A stretch of 23,298 nt of DNA from NCBI GenBank assembly GCA_905221605.1, contig CAJNDS010001320.1:1-23298 (forward strand), in the 5' to 3' direction. Shown here in pieces: positions 1 to 8,935 of this stretch. How positions within the stretch are numbered: the stretch's first letter is position 1; each line of letters opens with the position of its first letter. The notes under the pieces were generated by a model. The model was not told the origin of the DNA. It searched no databases and worked only from the letters and a program-made list of their open reading frames with translations. This DNA is from Symbiodinium natans (lineage: Eukaryota > Sar > Dinophyceae > Suessiales > Symbiodiniaceae). Position numbers and translations under genes: made by a program.

Positions 1-36
1 AGGGTTTAGGGTTTAGGGTTTAGGGTTTAGGGTTTA
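1..36 (+). repeat. Telomere-type repeat array 1 (TTTAGGG), window edge
   Basis: Five perfect copies of AGGGTTT are cut off by the window start. The G-rich strand is the plus strand, so the array cannot be a left chromosome end, which would read CCCTAAA. It is therefore interstitial or the tail of a longer array to the left. Confidence 0.95.
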
Positions 37-48
37 TAGAAATTGTAT
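36..48 (+). repeat. Left 13-bp inverted repeat of block 1
   Basis: ATAGAAATTGTAT begins at the last base of telomere array 1. Its exact reverse complement occurs at 10019-10031, 14 bases before telomere array 2. This looks like a terminal inverted repeat of the element carrying the 2004-residue transposase. On the coding (minus) strand this is the 3' end. The match is seen directly; its role is inferred. Confidence 0.65.
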
Positions 49-125
49 AGGGTTTGTGTCCGGAGTTTTGGGGGGTTTTGTCGGGTTTTGTCGGGTTCTG
101 TCGGGTTTTGGGGGGTTTTGTTTTT
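49..125 (+). repeat. Degenerate T/G-rich telomere-like tract
   Basis: Imperfect repeats of a TTTTGTCGGG-like decamer, mixed with GGGGGGTTTTG, follow the inverted repeat. The composition resembles degraded telomere sequence. No gene is seen. Confidence 0.6.
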
Positions 126-126
126 T

Positions 127-640
127 AGACTTATATTCCTACGAAGGTTTGGAATTTTTGGTCAAAATATCCGAAATTCAAATTTTGAAGGTTTGGAAAT
201 TTCTGAATATTTGATGAAAATCTCTAGAATAAAAACCTTGAAGGCCTGGGGATTTATGGATATCGGACGAAAATCTCTGGAATTTCTGGAATTCTAATTT
301 AGAAGGTCTGGATATTTCATTAAAACCTCCAGAATAAAAACCTTGAAGGCCTGGGGATCTTTGGATATCGGACGAAAACCTCTGGAATTTCTCAAATTTT
401 GAAGGATTTGGAAAATTCTGGATGTCTGAGCAAAATCTCCAGATTTCAAATTTTGAAGATCTGGGAATCTTTGGATACCGGTCCAAAACCTCTAGAATTG
501 AAATTTTGAAAATCTGGAAATCTTTGGATATGGATCGAAAATATCTAGAAGTCAAATTTGGAAGATCTGGGGATTTCTGTATAATTGATCAAAACCTCCA
601 GAATTGAAATCTTGAAGATTTGGGAGTTCTTTTTGAGGGT
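127..640 (+). repeat. AT-rich ~53-bp minisatellite
   Basis: A degenerate tandem repeat is marked by a recurring TTTTGAAGGTCTGGAAAT-like core near 183, 236, 296, 340, 396, 452, 504, 557 and 609, with spacings of 44-60 bp and mostly 52-56. Other recurring words are GGATATCGGACGAAAA and CCTCTAGAATT. It lies beyond the 3' end of the transposase gene. Short open frames within it are a by-product of the repeat. Confidence 0.85.
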
Positions 641-1153
641 ATTCATTATAATTCTCCTGATGCCCCGAATCTGTTTCTTCGGCAATAGAGGATATAATGA
701 TTCATTATCATCTTTCTGAACTCCGTGGAACAGACGGACCTGATGCTTGAAGGTCTGGTAGTCGTTTGTCCATGTCTGCAGTTCTGGGCCAGGAGAAGTT
801 GAGCATGTTGGTTCTTGACAGCCAATACTTGTAATTCTTGTCTTTCTTCTTGTCATGGTGATATTGCACCTCGTCTGGCTTTTTGGATAGGTTTCTGAAA
901 GAAAACCATGTCTTTTGGGGTAACTCTAATCTTGAGCCCGCAGAGAAGAGCGGCGCAATTGTTGCTCAGGTTTGCTGGGGCGCCAGTCTTGCCACACATC
1001 CATCCATCACATGAGCATGAGCTGGCGCCTTGGTTTCTGCTTTGCCTTGTGCGATCTTGCGTGAGAGCGCTGGTCTGTGGGGGGGTGAAACGTTGGCGTG
1101 GAGCACCAAAGGTGTCCTCACGGCATCACATTGTTAGGAGATGGCAGCTGCGG
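641..1153. other. Non-coding stretch, 3' side of the transposase gene
   Basis: About 510 bases lie between the minisatellite and the stop codon of the minus-strand transposase. They are less AT-rich than the minisatellite. No domain-bearing frame, RNA gene or repeat is seen. The stretch would include the 3' untranslated region of the transposase mRNA. Confidence 0.5.
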
Positions 1154-4100
1154 CTAGACCTCTCGGATGCAGTAGGTCGCCGGATGTCGAGCGAGCTCCG
1201 CCAAGAAGACTGCTTCCGGTATCTGCTCTGCTCTGCGGGCCAGGGAGTCCAACCTGAAGATCTTCTCATGGAAATATCGATATGCCACCCAGTGTGCGTT
1301 GTCCCGGTTCTGCACCGCCCCGGCAGCTGCTTCCAGATCGTGCTTGGTCACGACGGGTTGAAGGTCCATTTGCCACCTCACACGACCAAACGCAGCCATG
1401 GCTTTGGTTTGCAGCACCTGCGCCAGCACTTCCGAGGAGTAGAAGCCACCTGGCGCCACGTGGTCCTCTGCAGCTTCGCCTCGTTCCACCCCACCTTCTT
1501 CGAGGACAACCTGCACGGCGTTGTCCATGTCCGCTTCAGTGAAGAAGGCTGCTCCCAAGGCCATGTTAAGGGCGTGCATGCCGCAGAGAGCTTGCTCTTG
1601 CGCCTCAAAATACAGGCCTGCAGGTGTGTCTTGATCGGGTCGGCTGCCTGTCCGTTGCATCTTGGCCAAAGACCCAGCCGTGCAAGAGCTTTCTGCAGCC
1701 CGTTTGCCGAGGCCCATGAAGACGAACTTTGCTTTGCATTTTGCTTTGGCCTTTGCTTTGCTTTTGGCGTTCGTCTTGGCTGGTGGCTTGGCCGGGCACT
1801 TGCGCTTGTGAGCCTTGATGGCGGCTTTGGTGTTGGGAGCCTCCGTGCCGCATAGTGCACAACACCAGGGCCGCTCGATGCGCTCGCCGTGGTCTGGCTT
1901 GAGACGGTTCCAGTCGGGCGTCCCCATCTCAGCTAGTCGTCTTTCATAGAACTCCTTGTTCTGCTCCGGCTTGAACAACGCCTTCCAGAGATCCGGGCCG
2001 TCCCGGTCGGCTTGTTGGGCCTTCAGCTTGGTCAGGGCCCACTCTGCGTTGGCGTTGAACCGCAAAGCCTTGGGGTTGAAGTGCTCCAAGCTGCAGAGCG
2101 CCTGTTCGGGGCAGCGGCTCAGGGCGACGTAGGCTTGACCCTCTGCGAAGATGGTGTGATCGAGGCGGGTATGCGCTCCGTCCTTACAGGTAGCTGCCTG
2201 GCTCTTGTGGATCGAGATGGCTTTGGCGAGAACGAGCGGGAATTGATGCCTCGATGCCTTGCTGCCGTCTCTGTCAAGGTACGTGGCCGAGCGCCTCGAG
2301 ATTGCCACGCAGGAGGTTTCGTGCTCTGCTCGCCAACTGGCCCCAGCATTCTTCTCGAAAGAAACCCAGATCCTCTCGACTTCCCCGCCGGCTTTCTCGG
2401 TGTCAATGTGCTCCACCGTGCCACAGGCGCCATTGACCAAGCCATCTCGCACGTCAATGTTGTATCTGAGCATGACACGGAGCCCAATGGCCACCTGCAG
2501 CAGGCCTACCAAGCCACCCGTGTTCTCCGGCTCGGCCCAGACGGCATCTGGAGACAGCGGCGCACCGGTCTTGACGTTGGTGTCGACAGCCGGGCAATCG
2601 TGTAGCTGTTCTCCTGTGTTCAAAACGTGCTCTTCCTTGTAGCGGCGGTTGCTTTCGGCGACTGCTTGGCGAGTGGCGTATAGGTTCACGGCTTTCGGGG
2701 CGGGCCGCTTCTTGCTGCCTTTCTTGATCACCATGTTCCGCAGCACCTCAATGTCGGCGTCGGTCTGCTGTCCCACCCGAACGCGTGCCAGCAGAGCGGC
2801 CCAGGCTGGGTCGCGTGCGGCCCGCTGGTTTCCTTCGAGCTCGCAGAGCTGGAAGAGCAGCCAAAGCCGGCTAGCGAAGGCCGGCAGCCCGCTTGGTGGA
2901 GGCAACTGATACAGGTCCCCGGCAAAAATGACGTGCAGTCCTCCGAAGGGCAGGGTTTGCAGATCTCTGGCAAGACGGAGATGCTGATCCAGACGCTCCA
3001 ACATCCAGGAGGGGATGAAGCTCATCTCGTCAACGAACAGAACGCTGACCTTCGACCAGATGTCTCTGAGAGTGGCTAACTTTTGGCGGTCTGGCAGCGG
3101 CATGTCGCAGGCCTTGCCGTGGCTTTGGTTCACTACGGGCAGCAAGCAACATTGATGGAGGGTGACGCCGTTGATGTTGAATGCTGCCACACCCGTGGGC
3201 GCCGCGATGATGCATCCTTTCTTGCTTTGCCGCAGGACGTGAGCTGCCGCGCGTACCACCACGGACTTGCCGCTGCCGCCGGGCCCGTGGAGGAGCATGT
3301 GCAGACGCTGGGTATTCTGCGTGTCCTTGGTGTTCGGCTGCCTCAGAACTGACTGGACGATGTGCTCCATGGCTTGGCACTGGCGCATGGTCTCCGGGCT
3401 GGGGTTTGCAACCGTCAACATCTCGAAGGATTCTTCGCCTTCCTCGACCGGCGCGAAGGCATTGAGGGCAGCTCCGGTGGGCACAGAGTCCGGGGCCAGG
3501 AAGTCGATGTCTCCTCCATACCGCTCCTTCAGTGCCTCCAATATTTGCAAGGAATCCTTGTAGTTCTCTTCGGCAACCATGCTGTTGGCCCAGCCGTCCC
3601 GCAGGTTTGCCGGATGCATCTTGGCCTTCATGTACATCGTCGCTTGTACGGCCTGCAGCTTGCGGGCGGCGTCGACGGTCCCATCTAGCTGAGGGAAGCA
3701 TCTCGACCGAAGGAAGTCTGGGTGGCCGCGCACGTCTCGGGCGATGCGCTGGAACGCCGCTGCATGGCTTCCTGCATCCTGCTCCAACAGCCAATCTCCA
3801 GGTTCCTTCCACACCAGGTGCAGCAGCAACTTGGAGTAGTAGAAAGCTTCGGCCTCTTCGTCCGGGTTGAAGTTCTGGTAGCCGACGATTGCAGGGCGCC
3901 TGCGAGGCTGTGGTTCTTGCACGCCGATGTACTTGAAAGCCGCGCAAAAGTCCAGGAAGGTGACTTCACTAAACCGACAGGAAACCGGCTCCCTGCTTTC
4001 CACTGGCAAGGTCGTCTCATGTTCACCGAAGGTGGTTTGCATTTCCCGGTACCAGTGATGAGCAACAGGCAGGTTCCCACCTTGGCGCATCTTCTTGTTG

Positions 4101-7100
4101 CGGTAGTCAGTGGGCTGCTGCAAGGCCACCTGTTCCTCGTGCTTGGGCACCCACACAGTCCAGGTGTCTGGAGGCCCTACCTGTACCCAGACGTTGTCCC
4201 TGGAGAATTCGATGATCGGGAAGCCCAGCAGAAGGTGGCATGCCTCGAAGGTCGACGTGGTCCTGCCCTGCAACGCCGCGTGGGCTGCCTTGTAGATCTT
4301 CTGATTGTCGAGGCCGGCGCCTGCGCTCTGACTTGTTAGGATGGCAAGGATGTTTTCCATTCGCCGCTGCGCTTCGCGATCCTCCTCCGACTTGAAAGTG
4401 TAGCCCAGTATGTACCGACTGGCGCTGGTGAGCTCGCAAATCACCTGCAGGTCCATGCTTGCCCTCCACATCCGCAAGATTCGAATATTGTACTGCCCCA
4501 TCATGCTGTCTCCCTTCACTCGTCTCGTGGCAAGGCTGCTTTTCCAGCGGCTGTTGGCGTACTGCTCCTGCGATGTTCGACGCCGAGTCCGGGGTTCTGC
4601 GTCATGTGGATATCCAAATCGGCAGGCGCCTTCTGAGTACATGCCGCAATATGGTGTGTGGTTGTGCACCACTTCTGCGGACAGCTTTGCGTTTACTTCT
4701 CTATCTCTTGCTGATACGCGGTGGGACTGGCGCCACGTGTTCGGGGACTTGGTGCAGATGTACTTGTCGCTGAGGTCTTCTGCGGACTTGGGGATGAAGT
4801 TCTCCATGGCTTCTTCATCAGACCAGTCTGGAACCGGCGTCTCAGCTGCTTGTTCCGAGTCCCTGCTGTTGTGCGCCGGCTGCTGCTTTGCTTTGGCCCA
4901 CTCTTCGATCCAAAGCAGGATGTGAGCGTGGGGGTAGCCCCTCTTTTGCCACTCTATGCGAATGATGTAATCCAGCACTTTGAAAGGAGGCCATTCCTTG
5001 CGCATGCGGCGATGAAGGCCTGCGGAGTCCGTGGCCGGGGCCTGGGCATCGTCCTCTGCATCCTCGTGGTCGTTATTCTCGCCTCCATCTTGTGGATCAG
5101 CATCTTCGTGTAGGTGGACTTGCGAACCGCGCGTGCTGGACAGCCACCACATCAGCTGAGAGACTTGGTGCATGAATTGTCGCGCTACCACCGCCGGCTG
5201 CTGGTTGCACAACTGGTTGGGCGACAACCCGTCCCAAGTGAAGCTTTTGTCGTTCTGGTAGCGGAACAGGATCTCTGCAGCGTGCTGCTCTAGTTCTGCG
5301 TGAGGGCGGTCGGGATGCAGCCGTAGCAGCCGCGCCGAGATAGCCGCGAGGAGCAAGGCAGGCTGGCGCGCGTGGCAGGACAGTGTCATGAAGAAGTTGG
5401 GAGCGCCAAGCTGCTCGTACATGTTGAGCGCCACCCCCTTCTTGGCGTAGAGGTACGGCTGCGTGCCGGGCATGTCCCGCAAGGCAGTGTACACCTGACG
5501 GCTACCGTTCTCGTAGTCGCTGCTGCCGTAGGGTGCCCGTTGGTTGCCGATCCGGACGTTGATGTTTCCGGAAAGTCGCTTCTTGGTTTGCATCTCCAAC
5601 AGCCACATGATGTAGGCCGTGGACGCTTCGAAGCGCGCATCCACGCTCAGCAGACGCTTCCGGGCATATTGGGAAAAGCTCCCGTTGTCGTTCTGCCAGC
5701 CTCCTGTGCCGGTGGGAAACAAGTGTGGGAAGAATTTTGCATCCATGCCATCACTGAGGTCTGCGGATCCTCGCACTTTTCGCAAATCATGTGCGTCGGC
5801 TTTTGGGGCTTGGAATTGCTTCGGCACCAGGTACGTCATCTCGATCTCTTGGTTTGCTTCTGTTCCTGGAAGTGGGTCTGCTGGCGTCGCAGCCGCAGCC
5901 GATGTCTTGTTGGCGAGGATGGCAGCCATTCTTGCCAGGGCTCTGTCCACTGCCGGGCTCCGTTGATAGAGGCAGTGCAGTTCTTTTAAGGCCTGCAAGG
6001 CTGCGTGCAGGTACTCCAGACGCGCCGGAGATGCGGTCATGCCGTCGACGCCCTCGACCAGCACTGTACCGTCTTCTTCCAAAGTGGCGCCTTCGAGGAC
6101 GTCGCAGATGAAGGGATCCTGCATGAGCACTGCGTACATGCGACCCCACTGCGCGCTCGGGCCGCCTGATGGCAGCTTGTCCAACAAGACCTGCGAGATG
6201 CGTGCCATGGCGAGGAGATGCTGCTCGATGGGTTGCAGACTTTGCAGTGCTTCTGGGATGGGGGCCGGGGTTGGCAAAACGACCTTGGTGCGATTCTCAC
6301 GGCAATTCCTGCAAAGCAGCTGGCCGATTTCTTTGGCTGTTTTGCAGTGCCTCCCTGGCGTTAGAGTCTGGCACTTCTGGCACACGCGAGAAAGGCCAAA
6401 TCTACTCCAGCTCCGCGCAAAAGCCAAGTAATGGGCTTGCGCTTGCTCCTGGGTCAAGGTGTCCTCGTCTGGAAAAGGGTAGCCCTGCTGCTGAATCTCC
6501 GAGGCGATGGGTCTGGGCCCTCGGCCGCCCACTCCCTCCTCTGCCTCTGCCTGCACCCTTGCCTCATGCAGCTGTCGGCGCTTTTCCTCTTTGCTGTCTT
6601 CTTCCCGCAAAGGTCCACGACGGCCTGCTTCCTCTTCTGCTTCTGCTCTCGCCCTTGCCTCATGCAGCTGTCGGCGCTCCGCCCTTTTGCTGTCTTCTTC
6701 CCGCAAAGGTCCACGACGGCCTGCTTCCTCTTCTGCTTCTGCTCTCGCCCTTGCCTCATGCAGCTGTCGGCGCTCCGCCCTTTTGCTGTCTTCTTCACGT
6801 AAAGGTCCGTGCCCGCTTGCTCCCTCCTCTGCTCCTGCTTTCGCCCTTGCCTCATGCAGCTGTCGGCGCTCCGCCCTTTTGCTGTCTTCTTCACGCAAAG
6901 GTCCACGACCGCCTGCTCCCTCCTCTGCTTGTGCCCTCGCCCTTGCCGCGTGCAGCTGTCGGCGTTCCGACTCTTTGCAGTCTGCTTCACGCAAAGGTCC
7001 ACGGCTTCCCGCTCCCTGCGCCGCCCGCTGTTGCTGTCGAGCAATTTTCTCTGCACTCTGCTGGACGAGAAGCTCTTCCTTTTCAGCTTGGCGGCATTGC

Positions 7101-7168
7101 GGATTGCTGCACCATCCTTGTCCTCTGCCCCTCCTTATGCCCAAGCTGCACCGATGACAAGGGGCCAT
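1154..7168 (-). CDS. Helitron-type Rep/helicase transposase with C-terminal Josephin protease domain
   Basis: A 2004-residue protein in a single exon; ATG at 7168 in a strong GCCATGG context. Seen in order: zinc ribbon C4-C7-C20-C25; five 32-residue charged repeats (57-216); zinc cluster C263/C266/C275/C286/C289; a Helitron-like FPHLFPTGTGGW (480-491); Rep motif FFMTLSC (592-598); HUH motif H747-A-H749; H/C cluster 835-849; two tyrosines Y919-ILG-Y923. The PIF1-family helicase follows: Walker A GPGGSGKS (1295-1302), Walker B VDEMS (D1380, E1381), FAGDLYQLPP (1415-1424) and AYVALSR (1679-1685). A C2H2-like knuckle (1769-1791) precedes a Lys/Ala linker. Residues 1850-2004 match the Josephin fold: Q1857, C1862, H1865, H1959-W, D1974. 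Known role of the family: nick, unwind and replicate the element by rolling circle. The protease would cleave ubiquitin (inference). All key residues are present and no stop interrupts it, so the gene may be functional. Confidence 0.93.
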   Translation of the reverse strand: MAPCHRCSLGIRRGRGQGWCSNPQCRQAEKEELLVQQSAEKIARQQQRAAQGAGSRGPLREADCKESERRQLHAARARAQAEEGAGGRGPLREEDSKRAERRQLHEARAKAGAEEGASGHGPLREEDSKRAERRQLHEARARAEAEEEAGRRGPLREEDSKRAERRQLHEARARAEAEEEAGRRGPLREEDSKEEKRRQLHEARVQAEAEEGVGGRGPRPIASEIQQQGYPFPDEDTLTQEQAQAHYLAFARSWSRFGLSRVCQKCQTLTPGRHCKTAKEIGQLLCRNCRENRTKVVLPTPAPIPEALQSLQPIEQHLLAMARISQVLLDKLPSGGPSAQWGRMYAVLMQDPFICDVLEGATLEEDGTVLVEGVDGMTASPARLEYLHAALQALKELHCLYQRSPAVDRALARMAAILANKTSAAAATPADPLPGTEANQEIEMTYLVPKQFQAPKADAHDLRKVRGSADLSDGMDAKFFPHLFPTGTGGWQNDNGSFSQYARKRLLSVDARFEASTAYIMWLLEMQTKKRLSGNINVRIGNQRAPYGSSDYENGSRQVYTALRDMPGTQPYLYAKKGVALNMYEQLGAPNFFMTLSCHARQPALLLAAISARLLRLHPDRPHAELEQHAAEILFRYQNDKSFTWDGLSPNQLCNQQPAVVARQFMHQVSQLMWWLSSTRGSQVHLHEDADPQDGGENNDHEDAEDDAQAPATDSAGLHRRMRKEWPPFKVLDYIIRIEWQKRGYPHAHILLWIEEWAKAKQQPAHNSRDSEQAAETPVPDWSDEEAMENFIPKSAEDLSDKYICTKSPNTWRQSHRVSARDREVNAKLSAEVVHNHTPYCGMYSEGACRFGYPHDAEPRTRRRTSQEQYANSRWKSSLATRRVKGDSMMGQYNIRILRMWRASMDLQVICELTSASRYILGYTFKSEEDREAQRRMENILAILTSQSAGAGLDNQKIYKAAHAALQGRTTSTFEACHLLLGFPIIEFSRDNVWVQVGPPDTWTVWVPKHEEQVALQQPTDYRNKKMRQGGNLPVAHHWYREMQTTFGEHETTLPVESREPVSCRFSEVTFLDFCAAFKYIGVQEPQPRRRPAIVGYQNFNPDEEAEAFYYSKLLLHLVWKEPGDWLLEQDAGSHAAAFQRIARDVRGHPDFLRSRCFPQLDGTVDAARKLQAVQATMYMKAKMHPANLRDGWANSMVAEENYKDSLQILEALKERYGGDIDFLAPDSVPTGAALNAFAPVEEGEESFEMLTVANPSPETMRQCQAMEHIVQSVLRQPNTKDTQNTQRLHMLLHGPGGSGKSVVVRAAAHVLRQSKKGCIIAAPTGVAAFNINGVTLHQCCLLPVVNQSHGKACDMPLPDRQKLATLRDIWSKVSVLFVDEMSFIPSWMLERLDQHLRLARDLQTLPFGGLHVIFAGDLYQLPPPSGLPAFASRLWLLFQLCELEGNQRAARDPAWAALLARVRVGQQTDADIEVLRNMVIKKGSKKRPAPKAVNLYATRQAVAESNRRYKEEHVLNTGEQLHDCPAVDTNVKTGAPLSPDAVWAEPENTGGLVGLLQVAIGLRVMLRYNIDVRDGLVNGACGTVEHIDTEKAGGEVERIWVSFEKNAGASWRAEHETSCVAISRRSATYLDRDGSKASRHQFPLVLAKAISIHKSQAATCKDGAHTRLDHTIFAEGQAYVALSRCPEQALCSLEHFNPKALRFNANAEWALTKLKAQQADRDGPDLWKALFKPEQNKEFYERRLAEMGTPDWNRLKPDHGERIERPWCCALCGTEAPNTKAAIKAHKRKCPAKPPAKTNAKSKAKAKAKCKAKFVFMGLGKRAAESSCTAGSLAKMQRTGSRPDQDTPAGLYFEAQEQALCGMHALNMALGAAFFTEADMDNAVQVVLEEGGVERGEAAEDHVAPGGFYSSEVLAQVLQTKAMAAFGRVRWQMDLQPVVTKHDLEAAAGAVQNRDNAHWVAYRYFHEKIFRLDSLARRAEQIPEAVFLAELARHPATYCIREV
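6521..7000 (-). repeat. 96-bp in-frame tandem repeat inside the transposase gene
   Basis: Five consecutive 96-bp units encode 32-residue repeats of the form GPLREEDSKRAERRQLHEAR followed by an Ala/Glu-rich stretch. The first and fifth copies are the most diverged; the middle ones are nearly identical, which suggests recent expansion. The predicted structure is a long charged helix or coiled coil linking the N-terminal zinc ribbon to the second zinc cluster. Because 96 is divisible by 3, copy number can change without breaking the frame. Confidence 0.9.
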
Positions 7169-7449
7169 GGCAACGAATTGTATGAAATCGACAGTTCTCT
7201 CTTCACAGCTAGCGCTGTATCCGAAACGCTGCGAGCAGGTTCGGTGAATGAACTTGAGAAGCCATGCTTAAGCACTTGCAAAGCTGCCCTGCGCAGGAGC
7301 CCTAATGCAATAGATGCTTTTACGCTTTGTTTGGCAGTGAATCGGCAGCCTGACGGCGTTTTGCATGCCCAGAACGGATCAAATGCGAGTGCCGAAAACG
7401 ATTTGCACACAGACTACGTCATTGGCGTCGGCTCTTCTGGCTTCTGGAC
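7169..7449. other. Upstream region of the transposase gene
   Basis: About 280 bases without a recognisable gene lie directly 5' of the minus-strand transposase start. The promoter and 5' leader would be here, but no recognisable core promoter or spliced-leader acceptor could be singled out. Confidence 0.4.
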
Positions 7450-8935
7450 TAGTCATGATAGATCGAACTGGCGCTCTGGTTCTGGAAACCTTCACAATAA
7501 GTCGAACGAGGCTTTGTCTCTTGAAAGTATATAGTCATTATATGTGATGAAAATAGGGTGTGTCTTCTTTCATTAGAAGTCGAACTACATTTCCCGCAGA
7601 AAAATGGTTGATAAGGAGGTCAGGGAAAAGGGTGCAGCTAGGGGCGGGGGGGGGGGGGCAAAGCAGTTGAATTATTTGGAGTCTCTTGAGCTGGGTTTTC
7701 CTGGTTCCTGGCAACCTGCATAATGAGTCGAATGCTCCAGCAATCCTCAGAGCTTCGGAATAAGTCACACTGGGTTCCTGGCTCCTGTCAGGCCTCACAA
7801 TGAGTCGAACTGAGTTCTCTGTGCGTGGCAACGTGCAGAAGACTTGTCTAGCAACTCTCAGAGTGTGTTACTTGCTTCTTCCAACCTTCACTATAAGTCG
7901 ACCTGGGTGCCTTGCTTTTAGCAGACTGTGCAAGAGATCAAACAAGCGCTTGCCTTCTAGAAAAAACGCAATTGGAATTGCGCCAGTGGGTCTTGCGCGT
8001 GTTCAATATAAGTCGAACTGGGCTCCCGGCTGTTTGTTAATTGTGCAACCAGTCAAACTGATCTTCTGGGTTCTGGACTAGTCGTGATAGATCGAACTGG
8101 CGTTCTGGTTCTGGAAACCTTCATAACAAGTCGAACGAGGCTGTGTCTCTTGAAAGTAGTCATTATACGTAATGAGAATAGGGTGTGTCTTCTTTCATTA
8201 GAAGTCGAACTACATTTCCCGCAGAAAAATGGTTGATAATGGGGTCCGGGAAAAGGGTGCAGCTAGGGGCGGGGGGGCAAAGCAGTTGAATTATTTGGGT
8301 GGGTTTTCCTGGTTCCTGGCAACCTGCATAAAGAGTCGAACGTTCCAGCAATCCTCAGAGCTTCGGAATAAGTCACACTGGGTTCCTGGCTCCTTTCAGG
8401 CCTCATAATGAGTCGAACTGAGTTCTCTGTGCGTGGCAACGTGCAGAAGACTTGTCTAGCAACTCTCAGAGTGACCAGTGGGTTTTGCGCGTGTTCAATA
8501 TAAGTCGAACTGGGCTCCCGGCTGTTTGTTAATTGTGCAACAATTCAAACTGATCTTCTGGCGTTCTGGTTCTGGGAACCTTCGTAACAAGTCGAACGAG
8601 GCTGCGTCTCTTGAAAGTATATAGTCATTATACGTAATTAGAATAGGGTGTGTCTTCTTTCATTAGAAATCGAACTGCATTTCCCGCAGAGAAACGGTTG
8701 GTAAGGAGGTCCGGGAAGGAGGTGCAGCTAGGGGTGGGGGGCAAAGCGGTTGAACAGAGCTTCGGAATAAGTCACGCTGGGTTCCTTGCTCCTTTCAGGC
8801 CTCATAATGAGTCGAACTGAGTTCTCTGTGCGTGGCAGTGGGTCTTGCGCGTGTTCAATACAAGTCGAACTGGGCTCCCGGCTGTGTGTTAATTCTGCGA
8901 CAAGTCAAATGGATCTTCTGGCTCCTGGATTCATC
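7450..8935 (+). repeat. Three direct copies of a long repeat unit, progressively shortened
   Basis: Copy 1 (about 7450-8083), copy 2 (about 8084-8555) and copy 3 (about 8556-8935) share the same order of words: TCTGGTTCTGGAAACCTTC, GTGTGTCTTCTTTCATTAG, CATTTCCCGCAGA, GGTGCAGCTAGGGG followed by a G-run, GCTTCGGAATAAGTCAC, and TTGCGCGTGTTCAATA. Copy 2 lacks about 100 bases present in copy 1 (around 7870-7985). Copy 3 has lost more. Each copy contains several RAGTCGAAC motifs. No coding potential is recognised. Confidence 0.85.

Noticed and set aside
908-1855. Long plus-strand open frame of 315 codons
   Set aside because: It overlaps the 3' part of the transposase gene in antisense; the minus frame has clear Josephin and zinc motifs while this one has none.
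3030-3947. 305-codon minus-strand frame
   Set aside because: It is an alternative frame inside the transposase with Arg/Pro-rich composition and no domain; the true frame carries the helicase Walker A.
6169-7185. Plus-strand open frame of 338 codons with repeats
   Set aside because: It is the antisense shadow of the 96-bp repeats in the transposase; the repeated Leu/Pro-rich peptide follows from that repeat.
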